Notes under the pieces: model-generated
Database searches by the model: none
Told to the model about the DNA's origin: nothing
What the model saw: the letters and a program-made list of their open reading frames with translations, nothing else
Shown here: piece after piece, positions 1 through 12,124 of the stretch
Layout of the letters: each line of letters starts with the position of its first letter
Numbering within the stretch: the first letter of the stretch is position 1
Position numbers and translations under genes: made by a program
Source of the DNA: Nemertoderma westbladi
Lineage: Eukaryota; Xenacoelomorpha; Nemertodermatida; Nemertodermatidae
Length of the DNA: 64,000 bases
NCBI GenBank assembly: GCA_032718475.1
Contig: JAUCBJ010009009.1
Location: forward strand, 1 to 64,000
Reading direction: 5' to 3'

Positions 1-540
1 ATGTCCGTTAAAACACCTGTAACGGTACCTTGCGGGCGAGGGGAATATATATACAGTTAGAGAACCTTTTTAGAGTATTCCAGCGCCTGGGGGGAAACTG
101 GATTGCGAAGCAAAAGGGGCCAGTTATATCCCACAGAAGCTTTTACACCATTTCCGAGTATTTAAATCAAATATATGTCAATAAGTAAAAAATAAGATCA
201 GGGCATTAAAAACAAATAAAATGAGACAAAACATTTGACATTATGTGGATGGGTGTGCACCGAAATATATACACATAGAGGCCGCCGCCAAAGTTTATCT
301 ACTCACACCAATTATGCACCAAATTACTAACATTATAACCACGTATAGCGTGAATCAAAGTCAAAATCTGTATATATATAAGAAACACCACTTGGTAATA
401 ATTCTTATAACCTCTAATACAAACATAATACTAAGCTGCTACCTAATCGGACTGTCTGTATACACCGAGAGATATTCTACGAGCTCTGGGCAGCATGAAG
501 GTCACACCAAGAAAGAAACCCGCGGTCAGTAGCAGCCAAT
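1..540. other. Non-coding, AT-rich leader of the window
   Basis: I see no supported gene here. The short open frames have no recognisable protein content. Near position 90 there is a G-run followed by AAACTGGA. It resembles the ends of the dispersed repeat at about 17,506 and 48,180, so it may be another fragment of that family. The similarity is too short to be sure. Confidence 0.4.
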
Positions 541-579
541 CCCACCTGACGGACCACGATGTTCGTCCACGACCCCACC

Positions 580-1890
580 TACGTCTCCTTTGTTGGAAGT
601 CCATAGAATTGCACCAACACTTCATGTCTTACTGTGTGCCCAGCGTACGAAGACAGTAGGGAGAATACATATATGGCCTTATATACTTCATTGGGGGTCA
701 TATTATTAAAAGCAACCTTCTTCATAGACTTCTTTATGGTTGTCACACTATATTGCGAGGTGCTAATGCTGGTTAGGGTAGGCAAATTATATATCCACGC
801 TGTATGCATATACTGATCAAAGATGCGGAATTTTGCTATACCCACTGTATGTAGACATAGCATCCTATAGAATAGTAACATAATTTTCCTGTTCTCACAG
901 TTGAATATATTATATATAATGGTCAGGATGCCCATCTCAATTATCATTCGTGGAGTTTGTATACCATAAACTTGCGATAGAACCGACGATGATACATAAT
1001 TACCAACTCCAAGTACCCTGCGCATCATTCTTTCAATACCCTTTGCCGCATCTAGAATGACATCCCGTCTTAATGCTTGACTTCCATACAGTATGGCTAT
1101 ATGATGTTAGACAACCACGACTTTAGAGGGATTGTGATATTAATATGAGTATGTATGACAGTATGAATATGAGCCTGTATATATGAGACAGTATGGATGG
1201 CAGACACACAGCACGAAATACCTTAGTTGCTACTTTAAGAGGTATACTATCAATGCAGAAACCTCGTTGTTTCATCCTACTAGTACTGATAAGAAGTTTA
1301 TGTTGTATGTACTTTACGAGATTTGCATCCGTCGCTGGCAGTGGGAGTCCAAGGTAGGTACAAGTCAGCTCAGCTTTATGGGTTATATCAGATTTAGAAA
1401 CCCTCAATTCACATATATGTTCAAATTATGACACCATCATTAACAGTGGGGTGGCCTTTCAACTCTACCGCTATATAGTTCTATCTGAATTAACATCCAG
1501 TCGCCGACAATACTGCAAGAGCGAATTGTGGATAGCCATTGCAGTCCCTCCCTTAGCATTCTTACTTTCATGGAATATCATGTCATTTGAAGTTGTATGA
1601 ATACACTTATAGTCATCATGAATTCCCTCTTTATGAAGGTAAAATTGAGCTTCATGAGCATCAAGCCAAGTCTCCTGCAGGAAGAGGATTGCTGGCTTGT
1701 TAAAGTTTATTCCTTACAAAACCTTTGCAGTTAAGAGTTATAAGTTTAAGATAGCACTTGTTATATACACTAGACATCACCTTGTTCCTATATTGAGATT
1801 GCGGCAACTCCTTCTTCAACCTCGTCGCTTTACTATTATCATATTTAAAAGCAGTTTCTGGAGATAGGAGGCCCAGAGAGCCACTCACCC
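580..1890 (-). pseudogene. Decayed non-LTR retrotransposon ORF2 (endonuclease plus RT C-terminal part)
   Basis: Read on the minus strand, the segment from about 1,760 to 1,480 gives the start of an apurinic-type (EEP) endonuclease: LITLNCKGF, then after a frameshift near 1,710, ILFLQETWLD and further conserved-looking sequence. From about 1,420 to 600 the reading resumes in the region after the reverse-transcriptase catalytic core. It shows the YLGLPLP segment, a FRAVCLPSIL segment, YGSQALRRD (in another frame, 1,030-1,090) and GIERMMRRVLGVGNYV. The endonuclease C-terminus and the RT core with its FADD-type box are missing between about 1,460 and 1,420, so the copy is internally deleted as well as frameshifted. 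It cannot encode a working enzyme. The exact LINE clade cannot be named from these pieces. Confidence 0.7.
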
Positions 1891-1979
1891 TGATGCGCCG
1901 ATTTTCTCACCCTAGGATTTCGTATGGGATTGTTCAAGTTGTATACAGTAGCTAGAGCATAAGGGTATAACTTATCTCT

Positions 1980-3385
1980 TCACTCACGTCCTGTTTGCCT
2001 CAGTCGAGGAAAATGTCTAGATGGCTCTAGAACAGGGAGATAGAGTGGTCTAGGTGGCTCATTAGGTGGTGGTCCTCTATGTGACCCTGTTTCTGTTTTG
2101 GAATAGTACACACCGTTCCATATAGTCTTACTGCTACCCGTTACCAGTAGGGTGGTCGGATTATTGAGATTATTATTTGCATTTCCCATGCATCATCTCA
2201 GCTCCTCCCTCCCACGGGTCTGGTAATAAAACTTTCCTCTTATTATCATTTTTCCCTTTCTCTGGCATGCCACTGGCAAATTGGAGTTGGTATCTGCCTG
2301 CAAATACCACCGTCCATGTCACTATTGGGATAGCCGGACCCATTTCTAGTTGAGCAATTGGTGTCAGTACCCATTAGTGGTTCTTTGTATACTTGTGTGA
2401 CTCCAATAGCTCTTCCGATCTCCTTTGGCCACATTGCAATGTTCATATAGATATCGATACAGTCAGGTGTGGCTGTTATCCGTGCCTTCTTATATCCATA
2501 TATACCTCTTACTATCTGGATTTCGCTCGGTCTCACACCACACTGTGAGTAGCAATACTGAGATAGGGATGATGTCGTAATACTATTGGGTAAGCCAGAG
2601 ACAATTAATTACTAAAAAGTTTAAAGTTCCATTTCCGTCATGATTATTTGCACCTGCATTTATTTTCTTATCCCCCCAGGACCTTTTAAAGCAGTTTATT
2701 CTGCTCTTCCAACTGAACTGATATTTTGTATTCATAATCGAGTTCACTGAAAGTATTATGTGTTTTAATTTTATCCCAGTCATTGATTTTGATATCCCTA
2801 CGTTTTGATGTCTTCTTTGGTTCTTCCCACATACCTTTTGAGCCCATTATGTTTTCAAACTTATCGGGGCAGATAACAGAAATACTCTCCTCCCTCTTTC
2901 TATTGGCAATTTGAACATCTTCCCCTAATTGGGTATCCTCATCCCTATGCTTAATGCTTTCGTTATCACTGCATTCGCTCGTGCTATTGGAAGTTTCATT
3001 GGCAGTTTTCCCGTCATTACCATCTGAAACCTTAGCCTCAGCACTACCCATGGGTGTTTTTATTTTGTTTTTATCTAGTTTCTTATGGATGCATCAGGTA
3101 CAGGAACTATATGCTCTGTACTGTTCTTCTGAGCTAGAGCAGCCAGTTTAAGCACTGTTGCTTCTAGAGTTTTCACCCTATCATTTGTGGATTACATTGG
3201 GTTTGCAGTATCTTTAGTTCCTCCTGCAGTTTAACCTCACTAAACTCACTACCGTGAGTGCCAGAGCCGAGCCGATGGATACGCTGCTTACTCAGCCTAC
3301 TGGGCCACATAAGTGACCGAGGTGTTAACCGGTGGGCAAAAGTAAGCACACAAGCGTTCCGGGCTAGTTTAGCCAGTAAACTCAA
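1980..3385 (-). pseudogene. Probable ORF1-like upstream part of the same LINE
   Basis: On the minus strand, upstream of the endonuclease start, lie broken open frames whose style suggests a LINE ORF1. One (3,051-2,686) is a charged, Ser/Asn/Asp/Glu-rich stretch. Another (2,536-2,246) contains CIDIYMNIAMWPKEIGRAIG. They are in the right order and orientation relative to the endonuclease-RT remnant, with multiple stops and frame changes between them. No nucleic-acid chaperone motif such as a CCHC knuckle is visible. The assignment therefore rests mainly on position. An alternative is unrelated pseudogenic sequence. Confidence 0.4.
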
Positions 3386-4265
3386 ACCAACGGCGGAATT
3401 GTCTTACGTTCCTGGCAATCGCAAAGCCTTTCGCAGGCCCGACCCAGCAACAAAGACGCCCAACTTTGGGGCAGAGCTGACTTCTAGGCTAAATAGTTTA
3501 GCCAGTAAACTCAAACCAAGGCGGAATCGTCTTATGTTCCTGGCAATCGCAAAGCCTTTCGCAGGCCCGACCCAGCAACAAAGACGCCCAACTTTGGGGC
3601 AGAGCTGACTTCTAGGCTAAATAGTTTAGCCAGTAAACTCAAACCAAGGCGGAATCGTCTTATGTTCCTGGCAATCGCAAAGCCTTTCGCAGGCCCGACC
3701 CAGCAACAAAGACGCCAAACTTTGGGGCAGAGCTGACTTCTAGGCTAAATAGTTTAGCCAGTAAACTCAAACCAAGGCGGAATCGTCTTATGTTCCTGGC
3801 AATCGCAAAGCCTTTCGCAGGCCCGACCCAGCAACAAGACGCCCAACTTTGGAGCAGAGCTGACTTCTAGACTAAATAGTTTAGCCAGTAAACTCAAACC
3901 AAGGCGGAATCGTCTTATGTTCCTGGCAATCGCAAAGCCTTTCTCAGGCCCGACCCAGCAACAAAGACGCCCAACTTTGGAGCAGAGCTGACTTCTAGGC
4001 TAAATAGTTTAGCCAGTAAACTCAAACCAAGGCGGAATCGTCTTATGTTCCTGGCAATCGCAAAGCCTTTCTCAGGCCCGACCCAGCAACAAAGACGCCC
4101 AACTTTGGAGCAGAGCTGACTTCTAGGCCAAATAGTTTAGCCAGTAAACTCAAACCAATGGCGGAATCGTTTTACGTTCCTGGCGATCGCAAAGCCTTTC
4201 GCAGGCCCGACCCAGCAAGAAAGACGGTCCCAACTTGGAACAGAGCTGACTTCTAGGCTAAACTT
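3354..4265. repeat. Tandem repeat, ~128-bp unit, about 7 copies
   Basis: The segment CTTCTAGGCTAAATAGTTTA recurs at 3,481, 3,609, 3,737 and then about every 127-128 bases. Each unit also contains TTCCTGGCAATCGCAAAGCC and a CCCGACCCAGCAAC segment. Copies differ by a few substitutions and 1-bp indels. The first and last copies are the most divergent. The array lies immediately 5' of the putative LINE ORF1 on the minus strand, the position of promoter monomers in some LINEs. That role is inference only. Confidence 0.9.
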
Positions 4266-4964
4266 TTGCTGTACTGAGCTCACTTCAGGCAGCTGGGGTT
4301 TAAGACTCTTGTTTTTTGTCCCGATGCAGCTCTATTTATAGCCTGATGTGGGGTCAATATGGAGTTGATCCCTAATTATCACATGCGCTCCGTTGGACTT
4401 TCTGTGCAGAGACTTTACGTTCAAACCATGTTAAAATATGAATACTCATTATAATTAATAATTAACTAATTAATAATTGGTGCCTGGATGGAGTTTTGAA
4501 GGTGACTAGTCAATCATTCCCTACTGCTATTGGGTGGTGGCAGTAGGCTGTGTGCTGGGGGGCCGGTGTAAGGGAAGGGATGTATTGGATAACAATAGAC
4601 CCTGGAGGGTACCCTGGATGGAGTGTGTTGGGTGGACAAGGCAGGACTCGGCACGCCCGCCACGACTAAGGATGTCTGGGTTGGGACAATGAGTCATATG
4701 AGTCATAATATTAGGGATATTGGATAATATTCTGAGATGAATATTTCGGTGAATATTTCTGGGATGAATATTACGGCGGAATAATGAAAAAGGGGAATAA
4801 TTATGTTGTAATTATTTCGTTTTTAAAATCAGAATCCCGAGGAAGTGTATTTTTGTATGTTTGCCTACGGAGGCGCGAAAAATCGATTACATTGTCAATT
4901 AAATCAGTGTTATCAGTTGTTAGTACTGTCGCGTGAAAAACATAAGTGTTAGGAGAATGTAGGA
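4266..4964. other. Unassigned spacer between two tandem arrays
   Basis: No gene, transposon end or RNA is recognisable. An irregular series of GAATATT-containing words lies near 4,700-4,790, and AT-rich runs occur at 4,440-4,480. Confidence 0.4.
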
Positions 4965-7900
4965 TTTGCAGATGGGGGTGTGTGGTTCTAGGTGTTTGTA
5001 TTGCAGATGTGGGTGTGGTTCTAGGTATTTGTATTGCAGATGGGGTTGTGTGGTTCTAGGTGTTTGGGGTGCGTGGTTCTAGGTGTTTGGGGTGTGTGAT
5101 TCTAGGTGTTTGGGGTGTGTGGTTCTAGGTGTTTGTATTGCAGATGTGGGTGTGTGGTTCTAGGTGTTTGAGATGTGTGGTTCTAGGTGTTTGTATTGCA
5201 GACGGGGGTGTGAGGTTCGAGGTGTTTGGGGTGTGTGATTCTAGGTGTTTTGGGTGTGTGGTTCTAGGTGTTTGTATTGCAGATGTGGGTGTGTGGTTCT
5301 AGGTGTTTGAGATGTGTGGTTCTAGGTGTTTGTATTGCAGATGGGGGTTGTATAGTTCTAGGTGTTTGGGGTGTGTGGTTCTAGGTGTTTGTATAGCAGA
5401 TGGGGTTGTGTGGTTCTAGGTGTTTGGGGTGTGTGGTTCTAGGTGTTTGTATTGCATATGGGGGTGTGTGGTTCTAGGTGTTTGGGGTGTGTGGTTCTAG
5501 GTGTTTGTATTGCAGATGGGGTTGTGTGGTTCTAGGTATTTGTATTGCAGACGGGGGTGTGAGGTTCGAGGTGTGTGATTCTAGGTGTTTCGGGTGTGTG
5601 GTTCTAGGTGCTTGTTTTGCAGATGTGGGTGTGTGGTTCTAGGTGTTTGAGATGTGTGGTTCTAGGTGTTTGTATTGCAGATGGGGGTTGTATGGTTCTA
5701 GGTGTTTGGGGTGTGTGGTTCTAGGTGTTTGTATAGCAGATGGGGTTGTGTGGTTCTAGGTGTTTGGGGTGTGTGGTTCTAGGTCTTTGTATTGCATATG
5801 GGGGTGTGTGGTTCTAGGTGTTTGGGTGTGTGGTTCTAGGTGTTTGTATTGCAGATGGGGTTGTGTGGTTCTAGGTGTTTGGGGTGTGTGGTTCTAGGTG
5901 TTTGTATTGCAGATGGGGTTGTGTGGTTCTAGGTATTTGTATTGCAGACGGGGGTGTGTGGTTCTAGGTATTTGGGGTGTGTGGTTCTATGTGTTTGTAT
6001 TGCAGACAGGGGTGTGTGGTTCTAGGTGTTTGGGCTGTGTGGTTCTAGGTGTTTGGGGTGTGTGGTTCTAGGTATTTGGGGTGTGTGGTTCTAGGTGTTT
6101 GTATTGCAGACGGGGGTGTGAGGTTTGAGGTGTTTGGGGTGTGTGGTTTTAGGTGTTTGGGGTGTGTGGTTCTAGGTGTTTGGGGTGTGTGGTTCTAGGT
6201 GTTTGTATAGCAGATGGGGATGTGTGGTTCTAGGTGTTTGGGGTGTCTGGTTCTAGGTGTTTGGGGTGTGTGGTTCTAGGTGTTTGTATAGCAGATGGAG
6301 TTGTTTGTATTGCAGATGGGGGTGTGTGGTTCTAGGTATTTGGGGTGTGTGGTTCTAGGTGTTTGTATTGCAGACGGGGGTGTGTGGTTCTAGGTGTTTG
6401 GGCTGTGTGGTTCTAGGTGTTTGGGGTGTGTGGTTCTAGGTGTTTGTATTGCAGACGGGGGTGTGAGGTTCGAGATGTTGGGGGTGTGTGATTCTAGGTG
6501 TTTGGGGTGTGTGGTTCTAGGTGTTTGTATAGCAGATGGGGTTGTGTGGTTCTAGGTGTTTGGGGTGTGTGGTTCTAGGTGTTTGTATAGCAGATGGGGT
6601 TGTTTGTATTGGAGATGGGGGTGTGTGGTTCTAGGTGTTTGTATTGCAGACGGGGGTGTGTGGTTCTAGGTGTTTGGGCTGTGTGGTTCTAGGTGTTTGG
6701 GGTGTGTGGTTCTAGGTGTTTGTATAGCAGATGGGGTTGTGTGGTTCTAGGTGTTTGGGATGTGTGGTTCTAGGTGTTTGTATAGCAGATGGGGTTGTGT
6801 GGTTCTAGGTGTTTGGGGTGTGTGGTTCTAGGTGTTTGTATAGCAGATGGGGTTGTTTGTATTGGAGATGGGGGTGTGTGGTTCTAGGTGTTTGTATTGC
6901 AGACGGGGGTGTGTGGTTCTAGGTGTTTGGGCTGTGTGGTTCTAGGTGTTTGGGGTGTGTGGTTCTAGGTGTTTGTATTGCAGAAGGGGGTGTGAGGTTC
7001 GAAGTGTTTGGGGTGTGTGGTTCTAGGTGTTTGTATAGCAGATGGGGTTGTGTGGTTCTAGGTGTTTGGGGTGTGTGGTTCTAGGTGTTTGGGGTGTGTG
7101 GTTCTAGGTGTTTGTATAGCAGATGGGGTTGTGTGGTTCTAGGTGTTTGGGGTGTGTGGTTCTAGGTGTTTGTATAGCAGATGGGGTTGTTTGTATTGGA
7201 GATGGGGGTGTGTGGTTCTAGGTGTTTGTATTGCAGACGGGGGTGTGTGGTTCTAGGTGTTTGGGCTGTGTGGTTCTAGGTGTTTGGGGTGTGTGGTTCT
7301 AGGTGTTTGTATAGCAGATGGGGTTGTGTGGTTCTAGGTGTTTGGGATGTGTGGTTCTAGGTGTTTGTATAGCAGATGGGGTTGTGTGGTTCTAGGTGTT
7401 TGGGGTGTGTGGTTCTAGGTGTTTGTATAGCAGATGGGGTTGTTTGTATTGGAGATGGGGGTGTGTGGTTCTAGGTGTTTGTATTGCAGACGGGGGTGTG
7501 TGGTTCTAGGTGTTTGGGCTGTGTGGTTCTAGGTGTTTGGGGTGTGTGGTTCTAGGTGTTTGTATTGCAGAAGGGGGTGTGAGGTTCGAAGTGTTTGGGG
7601 TGTGTGGTTCTAGGTGTTTGTATAGCAGATGGGGTTGTGTGGTTCTAGGTGTTTGGGGTGTGTGGTTCTAGGTGTTGGGGGTGTGTGGTTCTAGGTGTTT
7701 GTATTGCAGAAGGGGGTGTGTGGTTCTAGGTGTTTGGGATGTGTGGTTCTAGGTGTTTGTATAGCAGATGGGGTTGTGTGGTTCTAGGTGTTTGGGGTGT
7801 GTGGTTCTAGGTGTTTGTATAGCAAATGGGGTTGTGTGGTTCTAGGTGTTTGGGCTGTGTGGTTCTAGGTGTTTGGGGTGTGTGGTTCTAGGTGTTTGTA

Positions 7901-8540
7901 TAGCAGATGGGGTTGTGTGGTTCTAGGTGTTTGGGATGTGTGGTTCTAGGTGTTTGTATAGCAGATGGGGTTGTGTGGTTCTAGGTGTTTGGGGTGTGTG
8001 GTTCTAGGTGTTTGTATAGCAGATGGGGTTGTTTGTATTGGAGATGGGGGTGTGTGGTTCTAGGTGTTTGTATTGCAGACGGGGGTGTGTGGTTCTAGGT
8101 GTTTGGGCTGTGTGGTTCTAGGTGTTTGGGGTGTGTGGTTCTAGGTGTTTGTATTGCAGAAGGGGGTGTGAGGTTCGAAGTGTTTGGGGTGTGTGGTTCT
8201 AGGTGTTTGTATAGCAGATGCGGTTGTGTGGTTCTAGGTGTTTGGGGTGTGTGGTTCTAGGTGTTTGTATAGCAGATGGGGTTGATTGTATTGGAGATGG
8301 GGGTGTGTGGTTCTAGGTGTTTGTATTGCAGACGGGGGTGTGTGGTTCTAGGTGTTTGGGCTGTGTGGTTCTAGGTGTTTGGGGTGTGTGGTTCTAGGTG
8401 TTTGTATTGCAGAAGGGGGTGTGAGGTTCGAAGTGTTTGGGGTGTGTGGTTCTAGGTGTTTGGGGTGTGTGGTTCTAGGTGTTTGGGGTGTGTGGTTCCA
8501 GGTGATTGGGTTGTGTGGTTCTAGGTGTTTGTATAAGTGT
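4965..8540. repeat. G/T-rich minisatellite (TGTGTGGTTCTAGGTGTTTG core)
   Basis: About 3.6 kb of near-continuous copies of the 20-base core TGTGTGGTTCTAGGTGTTTG. The copies are joined either directly (TTTGGGGTGTGTGG) or through a longer linker reading GTATTGCAGATGGGG or GTATAGCAGATGGGG. A composite block marked by GTTTGTATTGGAGATGGGGG recurs near 6,600, 6,850, 7,190, 7,440, 8,030 and 8,285, so a higher-order unit has been amplified inside the array. One strand is strikingly G-rich with many GGGG runs. The open frames at its right edge are simple translations of the repeat. Confidence 0.95.
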
Positions 8541-9629
8541 CTGGAATATTATACCCAAAGGCAATAACTCCTCTTTTTTACTTATTACTCTTTTTTTTAA
8601 TTTTTTTAATGATCAAAAATTTGCTTTGAAATATAAAGATAATATAAAATTCGTATTTTTATTGTTAAATTTACAATATTTACCGTTCAGTCATGTGCTA
8701 GCCGTGAATAAGATTTTCTTTACTTACCTAGGTAAATGGGGATTATTGCTCTTCAATCAGTAAACTTCTTTGCTGATCTGCAACTCTTTTCTAGACACCA
8801 AACCCAGGTAGGTCTCTATAGCTAAGCGTTATTGATAACCTGGACAATTGTGTTAGAGCTGTATGCGTTGTCTTACCTCTAAATCAATAAATAATTAATC
8901 TATGGCTATATTTCTGACCCTTATTGTAATTAATTATTGCAAAGCTCTTATTATTAATTACATCACGATTGAGAGTTGTCACAAATTGAATACCGTAGCG
9001 ATAATAATAGAAACAGATACAGAATAGTTGCAATACGTTTCCTCTAAAGGGAAACACAATCGCCAGACTCGAGTCCTTACATAAATAATTAGTCAGACAT
9101 TTACTTATTGTATTGTGCCGCCACACCCTTGCAGTACTGTATATTAGTGAAATATAATAGATGATCAAATACTGTTATAGCCTGAGTGAAACATTGAGCA
9201 AATCGATACAATTGTGGGGAAAGGGGAATAAAAGTGATACACTAGAACGGCCTTCCGTTGAAGGTACACTAGCGCAATTACCGTCTCAGTGTCTCAGACT
9301 GGGTGTTTTACTCTCATTCTTATGTGCTCTACAAAACAATCGGAGAGAGTCAAAATATAGAAAATAAAGGTTAAAAACGTCGTTTTTGTCAAATGCGCTA
9401 TCGCAGTACTGTTACTTATACATTTACAGTCAATGAAAAACTACAACTTAGAAGGTAAAACAATACCTACGAGAAAACTTGAGCCAGAATCGACAATCTC
9501 ACCTCGTTTATATAGAACGCGAATAACGCCATTGGGGATTCTTTTGTATCATTCTGTCTGACTTCTGGGTTGAGACGAGATACGATGTTATTGAGGAAAA
9601 AACGGTGGGTAAAACACAAGTTGCACATA
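8541..9629. other. AT-rich intergenic sequence downstream of SRRT
   Basis: No protein-coding, RNA or mobile-element signal was recognised on either strand. Short open frames have random-looking composition. The segment lies between the minisatellite and the SRRT 3' end. Confidence 0.4.
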
Positions 9630-9635
9630 TTTATT
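9630..9635 (-). terminator. Candidate SRRT poly(A) signal (AATAAA)
   Basis: TTTATT on the plus strand gives a canonical AATAAA on the minus strand about 95 bases after the SRRT stop codon. No closer AATAAA is present between it and the stop. The assignment is by motif and position only. Confidence 0.5.
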
Positions 9636-9727
9636 AGTTTGGTTACATTACTGCAAACCATCCAACTTCCATAAGTAACAAGTAAATATTAAAATAAAAC
9701 CAACGTAATAAAAACAGTACCGGTATT

Positions 9728-10894
9728 CTAGAACAGATCAATTTCGTCAGTGCCAGGGGCGTCCAGATCTTTGTATGACGTCATAGGCCGATTCATACCA
9801 ACATTGCGGCCGCCACGGTAACCCCCACCACCGCCGTACATCGGGGCGTTGGCAGTGGGCACTGGGCGCGGCACCGGGGCCAGCTGCTGGGGCGGAGCCA
9901 TCATCTGTTGCTGAGGGAACGGCGCCCAGGGGCCCATGGGCACTGCGCCCCGCGCCCAGGGCATCCCGGGTCCCATCGGCCAACCCGGCCCCATGGGCAC
10001 CACCCCGGGCGGGGGCTGCATGCCCGGTGGCGCGGCGAAGGGCACAGCGGGTTGGGCGAGCGGCGGGTTGGGCGTCGTGTTCCGTCCGGACGGTTTGTTA
10101 CGCGGATTCTCCGGCAACTCCGGACGCTTCGAATCCCGCAAATAATTATTAAAATACTCGACGTCTTTCTTGACCTCCTCTATGCGATCCTGGTGTTTAT
10201 TAAACACGTGTTTCCTCACGAACTCCGGCCCTTTAAACTTCTTCCCGCTCAGCGGACACAACCATTTATCCTTGGCCAACTCCTGCGTATTATCCTCGAT
10301 AAACCTCTCGACCTCGGTCTCCTCGACCCGTCGACCCAGACAGACCATCTCGTGGTCCGAGGGCACCTTCTTACCCTCGAACAGGGCGGCGACCTTCCCC
10401 TTGAACTGGGCCAACCAATCAGCGACCTCCGAGGCGGCGGCTCGGCTAGGCAGCGGCGGCCCACGGGCGTGCATCATCCCGCACCGAGTCGGCATATCGT
10501 CCTCCGTCGTGTACTCCGCCGCGTTGTAATAATCCACCGAATGGACAACCCGGAGGTACAGCAGCAACCGATCGAGTATCTCGAACAACTTATCGTCCCT
10601 ATCAGCACCGCCCCCGTCGTCAGTATCTTCCTCGACTCCCCCGGAGGAGTTCATCCCAACTCCCAGCAGTTCGTCCTCCTCCGCTGACGCTTCCTCGATA
10701 AGGTAGTCGGTAATGTTCTGCATCAACGGGTTGTTGGACGTGAAGTAGGCGTTGGTACCTCCGGCCGGAGTCCAGACGGAGCCGGTTGCAGCTCCGGTCC
10801 AGTTGGCGCCAGCGACTCCAACGATCCACAGTCCGTGTTGGCGGTCCAACTGCTGGACGAGACGGGCCACGTTGCGGATATCCTGGCTAACCAC
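9728..10894 (-). CDS. SRRT: SRRT/ARS2 (serrate RNA effector), coding exon 3, C-terminal part
   Basis: Terminal coding exon, 388 codons plus stop. It opens at an acceptor reading TTATTCCAG/GTGGTT in phase 0, which matches the phase of the upstream donor. The protein has the ITDYLIEEASAEEDELLG block, the DKLFEILDRLLLYLRVVHS helix, DYYNAAEY, the zinc-finger-like motif CPLSGKKFKGPEFVRKH followed by FNKH (exon residues 213-234), a Pro/Gly/Met-rich tail and the ending DLDAPGTDEIDLF. These match the ARS2 C-terminal region, whose acidic tail contacts the nuclear cap-binding complex in characterised animals. The Pro/Gly/Met tail differs freely from vertebrate ARS2, as expected. It is a single-copy host gene with no frame damage. 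Confidence 0.96.
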   Translation of the reverse strand: MVSQDIRNVARLVQQLDRQHGLWIVGVAGANWTGAATGSVWTPAGGTNAYFTSNNPLMQNITDYLIEEASAEEDELLGVGMNSSGGVEEDTDDGGGADRDDKLFEILDRLLLYLRVVHSVDYYNAAEYTTEDDMPTRCGMMHARGPPLPSRAAASEVADWLAQFKGKVAALFEGKKVPSDHEMVCLGRRVEETEVERFIEDNTQELAKDKWLCPLSGKKFKGPEFVRKHVFNKHQDRIEEVKKDVEYFNNYLRDSKRPELPENPRNKPSGRNTTPNPPLAQPAVPFAAPPGMQPPPGVVPMGPGWPMGPGMPWARGAVPMGPWAPFPQQQMMAPPQQLAPVPRPVPTANAPMYGGGGGYRGGRNVGMNRPMTSYKDLDAPGTDEIDLF

Positions 10895-11254
10895 CTGGAA
10901 TAATGAGAACCTTTACAGCCCACGGAATATTAGAACAATGCGGTTCTCATCTCATTGCGCAAGTGAATTTGGTGATTTAGGATTTGAATTAAATGCTGGC
11001 AACACTAATTTTGTCAAGCGATAAAATTTGATGAGAAAAGCAAACGAAATAACACTCTCGATCCCAAATACAATGTACCTGTCGACTTTACATATATTTG
11101 TAATTCCCATTTCTGATCTGTAAAAGTCACAAGCAATAAAAGTCACTGATTAAGACAATATATTCCAGGGGGATGATGAATAATCACTAAGAGTAAAAGT
11201 ATTATTATAAAATGTAGATAAATAAATGAGTAAGTTAATGATTTGTTTGCCAAC
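10895..11254 (-). other. SRRT intron 2 (360 bp)
   Basis: Begins with donor GTTGGC after the codons for HKQ and ends at TTCCAG on the minus strand. AT-rich, with no repeat or nested gene seen. Confidence 0.85.
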
Positions 11255-12124
11255 CTGTTTGTGGTTGACAATCCCGTGGATGGGTCGGATTCTCTGACTG
11301 AGATCCTTATTGACAACCGGGGCCAACTCGCAGTCCCTCAACCTGAGGTTGTTGAGGTTCCAGCAGATCTCCTTGATGTTAACGGAGCGATCGAAGGTGA
11401 CCCAGCCGCGTCGCGCGAACTTCTTCTCGGGCTGGGGATCGCTGAGGGAGACCCTGAGGAACCCGGGGTACTGCTGGCACATCTGGACGATGTCGTCCTT
11501 CGTGATGATGGGGCTGAGATTCTTCATAAAGAGCGAGAGGGTGCGATGGAGAGGACGAGGAGCCGTTACAACAACAGGGGGATCCACCGGAATATCTTCC
11601 ATCTTCTTAGCGACAACTTCTTCTTCGACCAGCTCCTCTATCGGTTTATCGACCTGTTCTTCAACCTCTTTAGCAACGGGCTTATCTACTGAATCATCGC
11701 TATCGCTATCAGACGAAGACGAATCGCTATCGCTGGAACCGGAATCGCTATCATCTTCCTCCTCACCATCGCTGTCCTTCTCCTTGATGTCCTTGACTAC
11801 CTTCTTGGGCTTCCCTTTGACGGACTCATCGACGATTTTCTTTGCTTTGAGTTGAACCTCGGCTATGGGAACCTCGGTCCCGGGTACCGGGGGCTCGGTG
11901 TCGTCCTCCTCCAGGGTGGGTAGTTTCGGACCGTACATCGTGTAGGAATCCTCCCCCTCGCCTCCCGGTTTAACCTTCCCGCGTTTTCCCGCTCCCACCT
12001 CCCCTTCTGCTCCATCCCTCGAGTCGTCGGAGAATAACTCCCCGGCTTCCTCCCCTTCTCTACTCCCCGGCTGCGGTTTGTATTCTTCCTCCTTAACGAC
12101 TCTCTCTGCAGTTTCCTCGCCAAC
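11255..12124 (-). CDS. SRRT: SRRT/ARS2, coding exon 2, acidic linker plus RRM-like domain
   Basis: 870 bases, 290 codons, phase 0 at both ends. The acceptor is TTGCAATTCCAG/GTTGGC and the donor is AAACAG/GTTGGC. The first half is acidic and Lys/Glu/Ser-rich, with a run of Ser-Asp pairs, as in the variable linker of ARS2 proteins. The second half carries the conserved core: [58 protein letters not shown] and [13 protein letters not shown]. In known structures this region is an RRM-like fold. The poly-Ser-Asp stretch is the only low-complexity coding sequence in the gene. Confidence 0.96.

Noticed and set aside
245-532. Plus-strand 95-codon frame near the window start
   Set aside because: Low-complexity, Ile/Tyr-rich translation of AT-rich DNA without any domain.
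9747-10923. Alternative frames over SRRT exon 3, including the 259-codon plus-strand frame
   Set aside because: Shadows of a GC-rich exon. Only the minus-strand frame matches a known protein along its whole length with consistent splice phases.
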